A program made the translations under genes and the position numbers. This document shows positions 48,101 through 60,127 of a stretch of 64,000 nt of DNA, one piece after another (position 1 is the first letter of the stretch; the number at the start of each line of letters is the position of its first letter). The stretch is from contig JACSVZ010000002.1 in assembly GCA_014706295.1 (NCBI GenBank), forward strand, positions 55,404,660 to 55,468,659, given 5' to 3'. Under the pieces are notes generated by a model. The model made no database searches, was not told the DNA's origin, and was given only the letters and a program-made list of their open reading frames with translations. This stretch comes from Lycocorax pyrrhopterus obiensis (taxonomy: Eukaryota; Chordata; Aves; Passeriformes; Paradisaeidae).

Positions 48101-50643
48101 GTGACCAGTTACCAGTGGTGTGCCTCAGGGCTCAATTCTAGAAGCAGCTCTGTTCTGTCACTTTATCAGTGATCTGGAGGCTGCAGTTGAATGCACGGAT
48201 AGTTTGGTGATGATACCAAACTGGAAGGTGCTGCTGACTCTCCCGTGGGACAAGAGGCTTTGCCTTGCAGAAGGATCTGGATTGATTGGAGCAGTCACCA
48301 ATGACATGAAGCTGAGCAAGACCAACCAAATGGCGCACCTGGGATGGAGTAATTCCAGACACGAGTCTGAACTGGGAGAGGAGTGGCTGGAGAGCAGCCC
48401 TGCAGAAAGGGGTTTGGGAATGCTGGTTGGCAGGAAGCTCAGTGGGATCAGCAGTGTGTGTGCCCTGGCAGCCAGGAGAGCAAACCTCATCCTAGGGTGC
48501 ACCAAACACAGCATCACCAGCCAGCCAAGAGAGGGGATTGTCCTGCTGCATTCAGCACTGGTGCAGCCTCACCTCGAGCACTGTTTGAGTTCTGGGCCCA
48601 CCATTTAAAAAGGATGTGAAGGTGCTTGAACGTGTCCTGAGAAGGGCACCAAAGCAGGGGAAGGGGCTGGCAGGAATGTGCTCTGGGGAGCAGCTGAGGG
48701 CACTGGGCTTGTCTGGTTTGGAGAGGATGAGGCTGAGGGGTGACCTCACTGCTCCCTACAGCTTCCTGAGGAGGGGAAGTGGTGAGGGAGGTGCTGAGCT
48801 CTTCATCCTCTCCCAGTGCCAGGACACGTGGGGAATGGCTCAAAGTTGCACCCAGCAGGGGAAGTTCAGACTTGACATGAGGAAACACTTCTTTACCCAG
48901 AGGGTGGCCAAACCCTGGAATAGGCTTCCTAGAGAGGTGGCCAATGCCTCCCCCACCCATGCCTGTCAGTCCTGAAGAGGCATTTGGACAGTACCCTTAA
49001 AGCCATGATTTAACTTTTAGTCAGCCCTGAGCTGGTCAGGCAGTTGATCCCTTCCGATTTAACTATACTATCCTGTTTCAGCTCTTTCTGTTTTTGCATA
49101 AGATCAATGAAATTTTGTGCTGCAAAGCGTAGTGCCACTGAAGTGACTGTAATTGACAAGAAGTCTGAATGCAGCAGTGAGATCTGTAGAACCATTAAGG
49201 GTGGGGTGAAGAGATATGTTCGTACTGCTTCTAAACAGTGATGAAGCATCCATGAATGTTTCTGGCCCTCATCATACAGAAGGAACTGATTTCCAAATGA
49301 TCTTCTTTTAAACCCTGGCATGAGATTGAGGGTAGGAATAAAAGGAGAATAGGCTGTCAGCATGAATAGATCAGTTTTTTTACAAACCCTGTGAATACTT
49401 TGGTATGATTTTTTCAGGAATACATAAAGCTTTCATGGTGAATAGCTATTTGGTACTTTTGAGTAGTATTTTTGGGTTGGGGCATTGGTCTACCTCATCA
49501 GACCTGTAACTATGACTGATTTTAGAATAATTTTGATATAGAAAAGAATGAATATAGCTACCACTCCTGGTTTCAGCAGTGTTCAGCTGATAGAAATTTC
49601 AAGAGGAGGTAGGGTCAAGACGTGCATATGCTTGCCTTATATCCTGGGTCAAGTGCCCCTGGGCCCTTCCCCCAGGTGGAACTTCTGGTCATCTGACCAC
49701 TCTGGGCCTGGATTGGGGCTCCAGGGGCAGAGTGTGTCATATTTCCTCCGGTGTGCCAGGTATTGGCAGCCACTGCAGGACTGGGACACAGGTCCAGAGG
49801 GATGGGGTGTGTGGAGCAGGGCATCACCTCATCAAAGCAAGGCCTGACCTTCCCCTTCCCCTGCACACATGCCGGAAATGTTTTGAGCCCACAATTCTTC
49901 CAGCCTCTTGAAATAGCTAATGAGAGATCTTGCTAATTACTTTTTTTTTTAATAGATATGCTTGTTGATAGTTTACTGCTCATTCATTTATACTGAAATT
50001 TTATATTTGAAGTTTGAATTATGAGGCTGGCAAGGTAGTTTGTTTGAGTTGGTATCACTTGTTAGAACCTCAGTTTGCATGAAGTTGTAAAATTTCTGTG
50101 AAGAGATTTTTAGTTCAGATAGGGAAAACAAGTACATATTGACATCTGAAAATATAGTAATTTCTTCTGCCCTTTTTCATTATTTAGATTCATTTTTATA
50201 AATGTTATAAATTTAATGTTTATAAATTTTCTTTGTGTCATTTTTTTGTTGTTAATTTTCTGAGTTCTTGATCAGATGCTATTCTACTTGTAAATGCTTG
50301 AATCCTTGTCAAATCACAAAACTTTTAAACCTTAAGCAACTGTAATATGTTCCTGAAATACTAGGAGGCTGGTTTTTCAAATATGGTCTAAGAGGACCAT
50401 AGTGAGAAATACTCAAAATAACCTGTTTTGTTGCATGTTCTTGTGGCTGATTCATGACACATTCTGCTCTGGAGACTTTGTAGTAAGGTAGAACTTGTCA
50501 CATATGGTTATTTTCTTTAAAAAGATCTAGACTAGGGTTTACTGAGATGATATAGTTAGTAATTGTTGAAATAAATTATGATGGAGAATAATGAGTTCTG
50601 GAGTTAATAGTATTACTTGTTGATATACATGATCTCTCTGTAG
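44899..50643 (+). other. GOLGA4 intron 1 (with a CR1 insertion)
   Basis: About 5.7 kb between coding exons 1 and 2. Apart from the CR1 at 47.3-49.1 kb it is AT-rich. It contains a 24-bp tandem duplication (46317-46340 / 46341-46364, two mismatches, unit ATTGTAATCCACTTAGTTCA...) and a GC-richer block at about 49610-49880 of unknown origin. The acceptor is CTCTCTGTAG|GTCCC. Confidence 0.75.
47330..49070 (+). mobile_element. CR1 LINE, 5'-truncated, plus strand, reading frame broken
   Basis: The block carries degraded CR1 reverse-transcriptase coding sequence followed by the 3' part. Recognisable pieces include GGAAACTACAGAGTTAACCT, the CAGTGTAGGTTCACAAAGGG region, the GTGCCTCAGGGCTCAATTCT region (RT 'PQGS' motif), a RT C-terminal part (LHSALVQPHLEHC-like) at about 48540-48600, and a final GAGCTGGTCAGGCAGTTGAT near 49030. 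The RT is split among frames by indels, so it is not functional. It lies in GOLGA4 intron 1, sense to the gene. Confidence 0.85.
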
Positions 50644-50739
50644 GTCCCTTCCAAATCCCCTCCATCAACTGGCAACAGAATCAGGCCGACTTCATTTACA
50701 GATCAGAATGATGAAGGCACTTTAACACCAGACAAAGAG
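50644..50739 (+). CDS. GOLGA4: GOLGA4 coding exon 2
   Basis: A 96-nt exon with acceptor CTGTAG and donor GAG|GTCAGT, 32 codons, phase 0 on both sides. It encodes VPSKSPPSTGNRIRP then TSFTDQNDEGTLTPDKE. This lines up with the human GOLGA4 segment after the N-terminal helix, including the conserved T-S-x-F-T-(E/D)-Q-x-DEGT pattern, with a less conserved Ser/Pro-rich first half. The region is likely disordered and links the N-terminal vesicle-capture helix to the coiled coil. The next conserved exon (SGDTQSFAQKL... in human) was not found before the window ends, so intron 2 is longer than 13 kb. Confidence 0.9.
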
Positions 50740-51785
50740 GTCAGTTGAGAACTGTTTTTCTCTGTTTTTCAGCTTAAAAAAAATTCTAACTTTGTGTCCT
50801 TCATTGCCTTTTTTTTTTTAATTTCTCAATCTCACTATTTTCTGTACATTTATAGATGTGAATAGTCCATTTTTTAGGTTGAATACTGAAGTGTTTAATA
50901 TTAATAAAACAGATCTTTAACTTGTAGTGATTAACCCCAGATTAGGAAATGTTTTAAGTCTTCAGGTCTTAAAAATCTTACTCCCGAACTGAACTCAGTG
51001 AGGTAGTGGGACAGAAGATACATTCAGAGAGACTAACTTAGTTTTTGTCCCACTTTTGGTTGAAAAACCTGGGTGAATCCAGGTAATCTGAGGTGGATGA
51101 TCTAAAAAGTTTAAACAGAGCATTTGTGTTTGTTTCTAACCATGGCAGTAATAAGTATCAAACGCAAAGTTATTTCCCCCGCCCCACTTCCTCTGTCCTC
51201 TGCCCCCAAAATAAAAAACAACCCAGCCCACCTCACCCCCCCCAAAAAACCTAAACAATAAACCAAACTGAGTCTAAATTATCAGTCATAAAATATAATT
51301 AAAATCATTATCAGGATGATGAGTAACCTTGACTTGCATAATAAAGCAAATGAAGAAGATAATCTGGATTTACCTTGTTTCATAGTGAGTACTACAGCTC
51401 TTTTGAAGTGGCTTGACTTAAAAAAAGGCAACAAATACAAACAAAAAATTTCCCTGACTTAGCGGGCAGGGACATAGGCTGGTAGCGTATTTTTCAGAGG
51501 AAATGTTGTGTCCTAGTCAGAAAATTCAGTTGCTTCTTTTTGCCACAAGAAATCATGTGTTTTCTTGCAGTGGAACAATCCACTTTAATTTTTAACACCA
51601 TGTTTTCTTTAGGACATAATCAGCTATACCTGAAATTTGTAATAGATTTCATTATGTATGCTATCAGTGATTACAGCTTGGCAGTTTGCTCCCTGCAATA
51701 ATAGAAATTAAAGGGAAACTACCTCATGATTTTGTTTTGTATTTTGGTATTTTCTAATAAATACTTATTTTCTCTACTGTGAGAT

Positions 51786-51796
51786 GTGTATGTATG

Positions 51797-51827
<31 letters not shown>

Positions 51828-51834
51828 ATATGTC
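51786..51834 (+). repeat. TGTA/TATG microsatellite
   Basis: Repeated TATG units with two interruptions by TATATA. Likely length-variable. Confidence 0.9.
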
Positions 51835-53326
51835 TGTAATGAATTTCCTCTCTTCCTGGAGAAAGATTTTCTGTTAACTGGTGCTCCAGAATGTTAGCAA
51901 GCAGTGTCACCCAGGATAAATTACTAATATTTTCAGTAAGGAGAGTTTTCTGTCCTTAATGCAGGGTATGGAAGTAGCATATTGCCACATGAGAACTACT
52001 ACTGTGGCCTAGAAGGAGTGAGTTCGTACTGAGAATTGATTACCCTCTTTTTAAAAAAATTTATTGTTTATTGTGCAAGATGTTAAAGAACTGATTTGGC
52101 CAAGGTTTTTCTGACTTTTTAAGCAGCAAAAGCTTAGGAGAATATGAAGTATTGAAGCCATGAGTGATGTTCCTCTGTGCAACTGGATCACTGTTTTTTG
52201 TCTGTCATTAAATTGGTGCTGCCTCCAAAAATGGAAGAAATCTTCCTTTTTCAGTGAGAAATAGAGGAAAAGATTCACTGGTAACACTCCTCACCCTTTT
52301 ATTGTACTAATGCCAACTGTTTTTCTGCTCAAATACTTATTGGTTGATTGAAAAGCAGAATACTTTTTCTTAACTTGGGTTGATTTTTGAAGATGCTTGC
52401 TTTTATTCCAAATCTGAAAGAGGTATGTGAGCCCGAAGGCTTATCTTCTTTTTCAATTTAATCAATTGATTTAGTAAAAAAATAGTAGTTCTTTTCACAA
52501 TTTGGATAACATATTTAAAAGATATATATTTTTTGAAATTTTGTTGGATGCTTCAGACATTTCATCTGTATGTATCAATGCTTTCTGTAGTGTTCATAAT
52601 TTCTATTATGAGAACTACATTTACTTCATTAGATATGTGTTGTCCCCAGCAAACTCCATTTTCAGACTGCTGTTCCAGACAAACAAGAGAAGCAAAGGAT
52701 TCCCCGTAGCACATGCCAAGTTACATTGGAAGAACATACATCTCTAAATAGACTGGTTAGACTGGAATGACCAGAGAGGCAGAAGGAGAAATAAGAGTGG
52801 AAACAGAAGTACTAAAGTACCCTCAGATTTACAGTTACCCTTGGTCTTAGGGGAGCTGCCATAACAGTTTTACTTGTGAAACACATCCTTTAATTAGAAA
52901 TTCAGGAAATAGTGAAGTCCTAAGGAGATGAAAACCTCTTACTTTTTTTGTAAGGACTGGTTTTACATCAAATGGAAAATTTTACAAAAAATTAAGTTTA
53001 AATTATTAAGACAAGAAATTTGATTTCTCCAAAAACTTATCATAAATGTTGGCAGTATGATTAAAAGCAAATAATCTTTGAAATCTGTTTGTTGGATTAG
53101 ATTTTCATAAAATTCAGTTCAGCAGCAGTATACTATGCTTAAATAAGATGCCGATATTGCATATTGTCACTGAAAATACATGCCCTGATTATATGGGCAC
53201 ATTTTGTCTTTTGGAGAGCATTTTTTTTGCAGTGTTCTCATTTGACCAAACAGGTGTTTTATGTGCAGGTGTCAATGACAGTGGCATTACAGTATGACAC
53301 ACTGTATATGTACAGTATGTACATTA

Positions 53327-53362
53327 CAGTGTATCAAATGTTGGACAACATTTGATACACTG
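53327..53362 (+). repeat. 36-bp palindrome (17-bp perfect arms, 2-nt centre)
   Basis: CAGTGTATCAAATGTTG is followed by GA and then CAACATTTGATACACTG, its exact reverse complement. The flank (53295-53326) has further short self-complementary pieces such as ACTGTATATGTACAGT. Could be a cruciform-prone site or a remnant of a small inverted-repeat transposon. Confidence 0.85.
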
Positions 53363-54384
53363 AAAATATTTGGTTGAAGAGTATTGTATGCTAAAACATT
53401 TTGCAGTACATGAATAATTGCTAACCCTTTTAGTACTGAAAGCTAAGCAAAATTAGTGTTTCATCATTGTTTTGTATGGTTTGTGTCCTCTGTGAGCTAT
53501 GTTTTAGTATGTCTTTAAATAGATCAGGTTTCTTTTATTTTTACTTCTGTAGTATCACAGTTGCAAGTATTACACATGAATATTTGGTTCAGAATTAATT
53601 ACAGTTGTCTGATCAAAGAATTATAATAAAACATATATGCAAACATTCTTGCTTTATATTCTACAATGATAAGATTTTTTAAATATTTCAAAATTCCAAG
53701 ATGTTATCAGTTTAAAATAAACATACAACTTGTATGCTCCATTTATGGAATACCAGGTCAGTTTCTTTTTCATGCCAGCTTTCCTCTTCAGCTTGTATTT
53801 TATTGGATATGTGGATCTCCAGTAGAAGTGTTACAGAAAACCTCATACTTTTTTAATGTATAGGAAAAAGCAGACATCTGACTAGTTCTGTATTCTCTTA
53901 TTGCACGTAGCTTGTAAAATATGACCACATTGTGAGGTAAAACTACTTCCATAGAACTTCTTCAGACAATTTGCATATCCAGTGCTTTCTGAGTTGGTAT
54001 GCTGCTGTTTGAAACAGCCCTAGACTATTAAAATATGCTTACTTAGTGATTCCAGTCTTTTCTGGGGAAGAATAGTGATTGGTTTGCAAACTGTTACCAC
54101 ATTGACTTTTGAACAGAGTTTGAGGTGGAATACATCAATCGTATTCACTATAGTTCCTGGAAGTTAAAAATGTTATTTTTGTTCTACAATATACTTGTTT
54201 ACAAGTATACAAGGCCCAACTGCAGAAGATAACAAAGCTAATGCTAGTTTGCTATCAGCTGACAGCAAACAGCTGTCATATTGCTGTGGATGACCTCTCA
54301 GTCATGCAGATCCAAGTATCTTTGACATCCTCATGAGTGTCATGGAACTGACAGCAGAGCACAGTATATATAGCTCTTAGACCT

Positions 54385-55065
54385 TGTCCCGGTTTGAGAC
54401 AAATTCAGAGGAACGTCTGAAATGAACGTCCTCTGATAGAAGGCAGGTTACAGCCACCCCTCGCCCATCAGGTTCGGAAAGACTTTTCCTCGGAGAAAAG
54501 TGAAAAAAAAAGTTATTTATTTAACAAGCAGAGTGCGCGCAGGCACGGGAAAGGAAAAAAAAGGATAATGCTAAATAATAAAACCTCTTGCTGTGGAGAG
54601 AACCTGGATAGATTCAAAGTCCTTGCGGGTGTGGCTCTCTCGTCTCCGGAGCTGGGGTTCGGCGTGGGCCCCTCCGGGCCGCAGTGTAGGGTCTCCCGGA
54701 TGATGTTCTGGTGTTGCTGAATAGCCCAGAAGAGAAGAAGAAACCAAAGTCCAAGGGAAAAAAAAATACTTTCTTGCCTCAGCTCACAGACTAGCTGAAT
54801 AGCAAAGGAGTTTAACTTTCCAGTTCTCTCTCCTGAGAAAAGGAACTGAGAGCTGGGAAAAAGCAGGAAGGTGCTTTCCTACACTCTGTAGCAGCCAGGA
54901 ATGTCAGGGGAGTGTATTATCTGTGTCCTTGAACACAAAACCACTGGGTTTTTTTTTTTCTCCGTTGCTCTCGGACCCAGTTTAAAGACACAGAAAGGCA
55001 CAGGATTCGTGTCTGGCATAGGGCAGACGATAGGGAATCCAGTGTCATACAGTTACCCCAAGACA
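54385..55065 (-). mobile_element. Solo LTR, second family, minus strand, 5-bp target duplication
   Basis: Flanked by GACCT at 54380-54384 and 55066-55070. On the minus strand it begins TGTCTTGGGGTAACTGTATG and ends CTCAAACCGGGACA. It matches 41651-42265 closely in the left half and the final 80 bp but differs in the middle (about 54755-54960). It lies in GOLGA4 intron 2, antisense to the gene. Confidence 0.9.
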
Positions 55066-55070
55066 GACCT

Positions 55071-55702
55071 AAAGATAAATTAGCCAAGGTATTTTTTGGT
55101 CTCACTTTAGTATTATATAATGACTGTGTTATTAAATTAGTTTAAATGTTTCTCTAGCATTGGCTATTAATAAAGCATGACAAGTAAAGCTGTAAAAATA
55201 TTCCTTCAGTACCTTTGTTATTCCTGCATCTTTTCTGTATTCACATACTTAATTTGAAGTACTGCTAAATAGGTGTTGGCATGCAAAGATGGTAGTGGTT
55301 CAGATATATCTGTATTTTTTTTCCTTTCTGATATTTAAGACTAAATTTTGGAGGCTGCATAAACTAGTTTGAATCTAAACTTGTATTTTACAACTGATAT
55401 GTACACCAACATGCTTAGGTTGCTCATCAAAATTAAAAGCAAAGCAGAAAAGACCTTGTATTTGATTTCTGTACTACCTCTTTCTGAAAGTGCAGTTGTG
55501 CTCTCCTAGATTTTGGGGCTTTTTTAACTGTAGAGAGAAACCCCTGAAATTTTAGCTCTTCAGTTTTTCCTATTCCCTTATCACAGTAGGGATGAGGCAT
55601 AAAAGATTATGTTGCAAATTGCACAAAGCTTTTATAAAAAAGTATTTTTTAAATAAGAAAATTACTGAATTATTCACAACTTTTTTTCCTGACAGTCACC
55701 AC
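55071..55702 (+). other. GOLGA4 intron 2, between two solo LTRs
   Basis: AT-rich, no exon or repeat recognised. Confidence 0.5.
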
Positions 55703-56454
55703 TGTTGGGGTTTTAGGAGTTCTCTTTCTATTTCTTTTTCTCTTAAAGAATTTTCCCCATATATGTTGCCAGGGGGACAAATTACTGTGTGCTTAAAAAA
55801 ACAAAAGACGTGGCCACAGGGGAAGGGTTCCAGCTGGCTACTCTCTTTCACCTGGGGTTTTCTTGTGTAGAGCAGGGGATGCTGTGAGATTTGAACTGGG
55901 AAAAAGGGGTTGGGTACAGCCCCTGGCTGGCTGGTGTTCTCGTTCGGAGGGAGAGGAGGCCTCCCATCGTTGTGGAGGGAGTTTGTTGCTCCTGCAGGCT
56001 TCTGCTTTCGGCTGCCTTCCTTCTACCGTGAGTGAAGCTTGCTCGCTGGAGTGGCAGTTACACTGGGACCTTAACATCCCACCTTACTAAGAGAGGGACC
56101 TTTTCACCATCTGCTCGGGTGCATCTGCTCAGGGAAAACCCCGGGATCCCAAGCCCGCTTTTCCCTGCCCCGCTGGGAGCCGGGCTGCTGCCGCCCTGCC
56201 CCCGCTGTTGCTTTGAGCCTTCGCTACATCGTAGCCCCGCACACCCTGCCTGCCGAGACCTCCCAGGGTTCCTGCTGCAGCTCGGGAGTTTGATACATCT
56301 CGCCTGCCACCCGGGATTTGTGCTCGTCCCTGCTGCGCCAGCCTGCTGTTCCCGAGGGTCCGGCCGGGCACCAGGAGGGTTTGTGAAGCCTTTCTCCCAG
56401 CCCTCCTGAGACCCCGAGCCGCCATCACCGCGTGCTCCCCGAGCTCGCTCCGGA

Positions 56455-56468
56455 GCGCCCCCTGCAGG
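56455..56468 (-). promoter_or_regulatory. CTCF-like motif 2 in the right solo LTR (reverse)
   Basis: GCGCCCCCTGCAGG is the reverse complement of the motif at 28405-28418, matching 13 of 14 core positions. Confidence 0.5.
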
Positions 56469-56511
56469 CCGGGGGAACCATCGCACCTGCCCTGCTCACT
56501 GGGAGCCGCCA

Positions 56512-56525
56512 GCGCCCCCTGCCGG
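56512..56525 (-). promoter_or_regulatory. CTCF-like motif 1 in the right solo LTR (reverse)
   Basis: GCGCCCCCTGCCGG is the reverse complement of the motif at 28347-28360, 57 bp from its partner start to start. Confidence 0.5.
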
Positions 56526-56829
56526 CTGTGACTGGAACGGCACCAAAGGGGAAAGGGCCTGACAGCCGAGAGGGGCTGGCACTGGGTTTGTGGTTCTGTT
56601 TGCTGTTACTGCCAGAGTTATTGTTGTTTGTTTGCCTTGTCATACATATATATATAAATATATATATATATTAGTAAAGAACTGTTATTCCTACCCCTCA
56701 TATCTTTGCCTGAAAGCCCCTTAATTTCAAAATTATAATAATTCGGAGGGAAGGGGGTTGCGTTTTCCATTTCAAGGGAGGCTTCTGCCTTCCTTGGCAG
56801 ACACCTGTCTTTCAAACCAAGACAACCCC

Positions 56830-58375
56830 CTTGGACAAATAACCAAATTTATTTATTTAATTGACTTTGGGGAATGATTTTTTTTCAGTAAGAGTTGAAA
56901 CTAAACCTTTAGCTGATTGCTGGCATATTCTAGCTCCCTGAAGTAGATGAGAAAATAGTGGCTTTTCTCTTAGATGAGTTTTGTAGTCTCATCCTCTTCC
57001 CTCTGTCCTGCTGTGCTGGTATACAACATAGCAAAACTGCTCATGTACAATTATAGAATCTTTTAAGTGTTAACATACTACAAATACACATATGCCATGA
57101 TGCACTTTGCTAACAAGATGTATGAATTTTCAAATTTGCTTGATAACAGGTTAATACGAAATTTGGAACTACTGATTCTCTTCTTTTTCTGAAAGGGAAT
57201 AATGATTACCTTTGGCAATCAAACGTATTATATGCGTGTAACACGTATAATGTTCAACTACTGCCATCTCCAGAGCAGTGAGAGTTGGGTCAAACTCTGA
57301 TCCCTGTTAGATTTTGTGTTTTCTTTCACAGCATATTAAGGAAGCTCTTTGATCTAGGAATTGCATGTACTTTGGCCTTTTCACCCCACTCATCAGAATC
57401 CTTGCAAAAGAAGATTTGAGCATGGTATTTCTTCAGACAGAGGAGGAATAATAAGAATAATAAGAACACAGTTGTTTCTGGTGTTCAGAAAGTCCTTAAA
57501 GATCAAGTAAGGCTGCTTCACTTAGACCAAACTTGAGGGCTACAAAAACTGTTCAGAATGTTGAAAATACAAAGGTTATTTAAACAATAACTTTATGTGT
57601 CTTTTGATAATACTGAAGGTAAATGTCATCTGGCATTTGGCTTCATCAACCATTTTACCTCATTTGCAACTTTCTATCCAAGATAGAAACATTTCTTGCT
57701 TAGTAGGCTTTTACTTGCAAAAAACCAAAAGTTAAATATTGTGACAAAAGATCAGTGATGTCACAGCCTGTTAAGGAAACTTTCCTGTTTGACCACCAGT
57801 GAGCCACTCTGGCAGTCACACTTGCACCACCCCAGGCTTTTGCTGCTGGGACTGAAGCCCCTTCACCACAAGCAGCTCCAGTGAGCTGATGGGTGCCCCA
57901 CCTGACTCCCCACACACTCACACTGTCAGACAAGTTTCCCTCACTGCCTTGACCCAAGGTTTCCCATAGCAGAGTCCTAGACTCTGCTTCCTTTAAGAAT
58001 TTTTATCATGGTGCAGCAATATAATGACAGATGGAGCTGGGTGTCTCCTGGTAGGGACCCTGAACAAGGGAATGCCTGGCTTTCATTCTGTGTTCCTGTT
58101 TTAATGGTGATATTTGATCTGGGGTCTTCTCACTGTTCATTGGGCTCTACAGAGTCTCTGGGTGACTGTCCACCATCCAGCCAACATGGCAAGTCTGTGC
58201 CTTTTATTGGGCAAGGGGCTCATCGCTGGAGGTTTCAGCCATTTCCCCCCACCCAGGGCACAACCTGTAGCTTGCAGTGCAACTGTACACTGAGCTGCCT
58301 GTACTAGTTGTAGTCCTCAACAGCCTTCAGCCTGTAAATTCAGTGCTTGAGATTAAGGTCAGTATGGGCTAAGGA
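56830..58375 (+). other. GOLGA4 intron 2; includes a GC-richer block of unknown origin
   Basis: AT-rich to about 57750, then a more even-composition block (about 57755-58320) with no recognised exon or family. It could be an old repeat. Confidence 0.4.
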
Positions 58376-58384
58376 GATGATTTA

Positions 58385-59245
58385 CTCTGGAGCATCACAG
58401 AATTGGCAGGAACCTCTGGAGTTCATGTAGTCCAACCCCGTGCCAAGGCAGGTCACCTAGAGCAGGTTACACAGGAAAGGAATGTGTCCAGGTAGGTTTT
58501 GAATGTCTCCAGAGACAGGCACTCTGTGACTTCCCTGGGCAGCCTGTTCCAGTGTTCTGCTACCCTAAGTGTAAAGAAGTTCTTCCTCATGTTGTGGTGG
58601 AACTTTCTGTGGTTTAGTTTATGGCCATTACTCCTTGTCCTGTTGCTGGGCACCACTGAAAAGTCTGGCACCATCCTCTTGGCAACCTTCTTTGAGATAT
58701 TTGTATGTATTGATTAGATCCCTTCTCTGTCGTCTCTTCTTTAGACTAAACAGGCCCAGTTCCTGCAATCTCTCCTTGTGAGAAAGATGTTCCAGACCCC
58801 TGATTATCTTTGTGGCCCTCTGCTGGATCCTCTCCAGCACTTCCTTATCTTCATTGTACTGAGGAGCCCAGAACTCGATACAGCACTCCAGATGTTGCCT
58901 TATTAGGGTTGAGTAGAGGGGGGGGATCACCTCCCTCCACCTGCTGGGAACAATCTTCCTCATATACCCCAGGATACCACTGGCCCTCCTAGCTGCTAGG
59001 GCACTGCTGGCTCGTAGTCAACTAGAGACTCCACCGAGACTCCAAGGCCCTTCTCTGCAGAGCTGCTCTCTAGTAGGTCAGCCCCCAACCTGTACTGATA
59101 CTTGGGGTTATTCTTTTCCAGGTGCAGTCCCCTTGTTGAACTTCATTAGGTTTCTCTGTGCCCAATTCTCCAGCCTATCAAGGTCCTGCTAAATGGCAGC
59201 ACAGCCTTCAGGTGTATCAGCCACTCTCTCCAGAGTATGTTTGAA
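58385..59245 (-). mobile_element. CR1 LINE 3' part, minus strand
   Basis: The left end CATCACAGAATTGGCAGGAA is the reverse complement of a CR1 3' tail region, followed by GTCCAACCCC, the AGGCACTCTGTGACTTCCCT and GTAAAGAAGTTCTTCCTCAT blocks. The minus strand encodes the C-terminal RT portion (about 58963-58628) with YSTLIRQHLE, IQQRATKII and KERLQELGLFSL. Truncated at its 5' end near 59245. Confidence 0.87.
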
Positions 59246-60125
59246 ACAAAATGTTGGAAGATCTTAGTAGGATTTTTATAGCAAGCTTCAAGTGTGATAT
59301 GATGGCTTTCTTAGGATTAGAGAAGGGTAAAGAATGACTTAAATCTTTCCATGTTCTGTTTACGATATGCTTCATCTCAGTTGATTCTCTGCTTGTCTAG
59401 TTTTGTTGATCACAGTACCAGCTTAGTGCTGATGTGATGCTAGTGATACATTAGACAGTATAGCACCAGATGTCTTTAATGTTTCTGAGGCTATCAAGAT
59501 AGTTCAGAGTGGGTTTTCGGACAAATCCTGAAGCACAAGAATCTCGTGTGGTAATACTATTTAATTTTGGCTGACTAGCAGCCTGTTTCTTGCCTGTTTG
59601 CAGGCAGAGGTGAATAATTTTTTCGTGATTTTTGATACCCCTTTCCCTAACATCCCTGCCTCTGAGTTAACTAGACAGTTAGTTCTTAAAGTCATACTGA
59701 ATAGATGGTAGAAAAAAAATGAAAAATGTGGTTAAAAACATATGTAAATATTGGAAAGCATAAACTAGTGTAATTACAGGACTCACTAGAGAGCTCTGCC
59801 TGTAATTTAACTAAATATGTAGCAGGTTATGAGCTGTTGGAGTAATAAAAATACTGTAAGCAAGTCCTTAAACATTTTCATTGTTGGTCACTTAACACTG
59901 GAGAGTGGAGGATGAACTCACTAATGGGCAAATCAGCCAGTTCTAAATGTGTTAAAGAAATACCACTCTTGGACCATGACTGAGTATATTCTGTCTTTGG
60001 TAGCTATTTGAAGTGTGAATCTCTCATCTTGGCTACTGAAGAGAAAATATTTTGAAATTTCATATTGATAGAGTGATCACTGTTTTGCCGCAGAATTGTT
60101 CTGTCCTTCTTTATTTGTAGGGTTG
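59246..60125 (+). other. GOLGA4 intron 2, unique sequence between two CR1 copies
   Basis: AT-rich, nothing recognised. Confidence 0.45.
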
Positions 60126-60127
60126 GC

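Larger units (their letters stand above)
50740..54379 (+). other. GOLGA4 intron 2, left part
   Basis: AT-rich intron with no further exon recognised. It holds a TATG/TGTA-type microsatellite (51786-51834) and a near-perfect palindrome (53327-53362). Confidence 0.65.
55703..56824 (+). mobile_element. Solo LTR of the provirus-related family, plus strand
   Basis: Starts TGTTGGGGTTTTAGGAG and ends AACCAAGACA, and shares the poly(T)/CTTAAAGAATTTTCCCC start, TATATA run (about 56642-56671), AGTAAAGAACTG and the whole 3' end with the proviral LTRs. It is longer (1122 bp) and has an extra segment with two CTCF-like motifs. Flanks ACCAC (55698-55702) and ACCCC (56825-56829) form an imperfect 5-bp duplication. 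It is sense to GOLGA4 in intron 2. Confidence 0.9.

Noticed and set aside
48120..48608. 162-codon plus-strand frame as a host gene
   Set aside because: It is the degraded CR1 reverse-transcriptase C-terminal region, with frames broken by indels.
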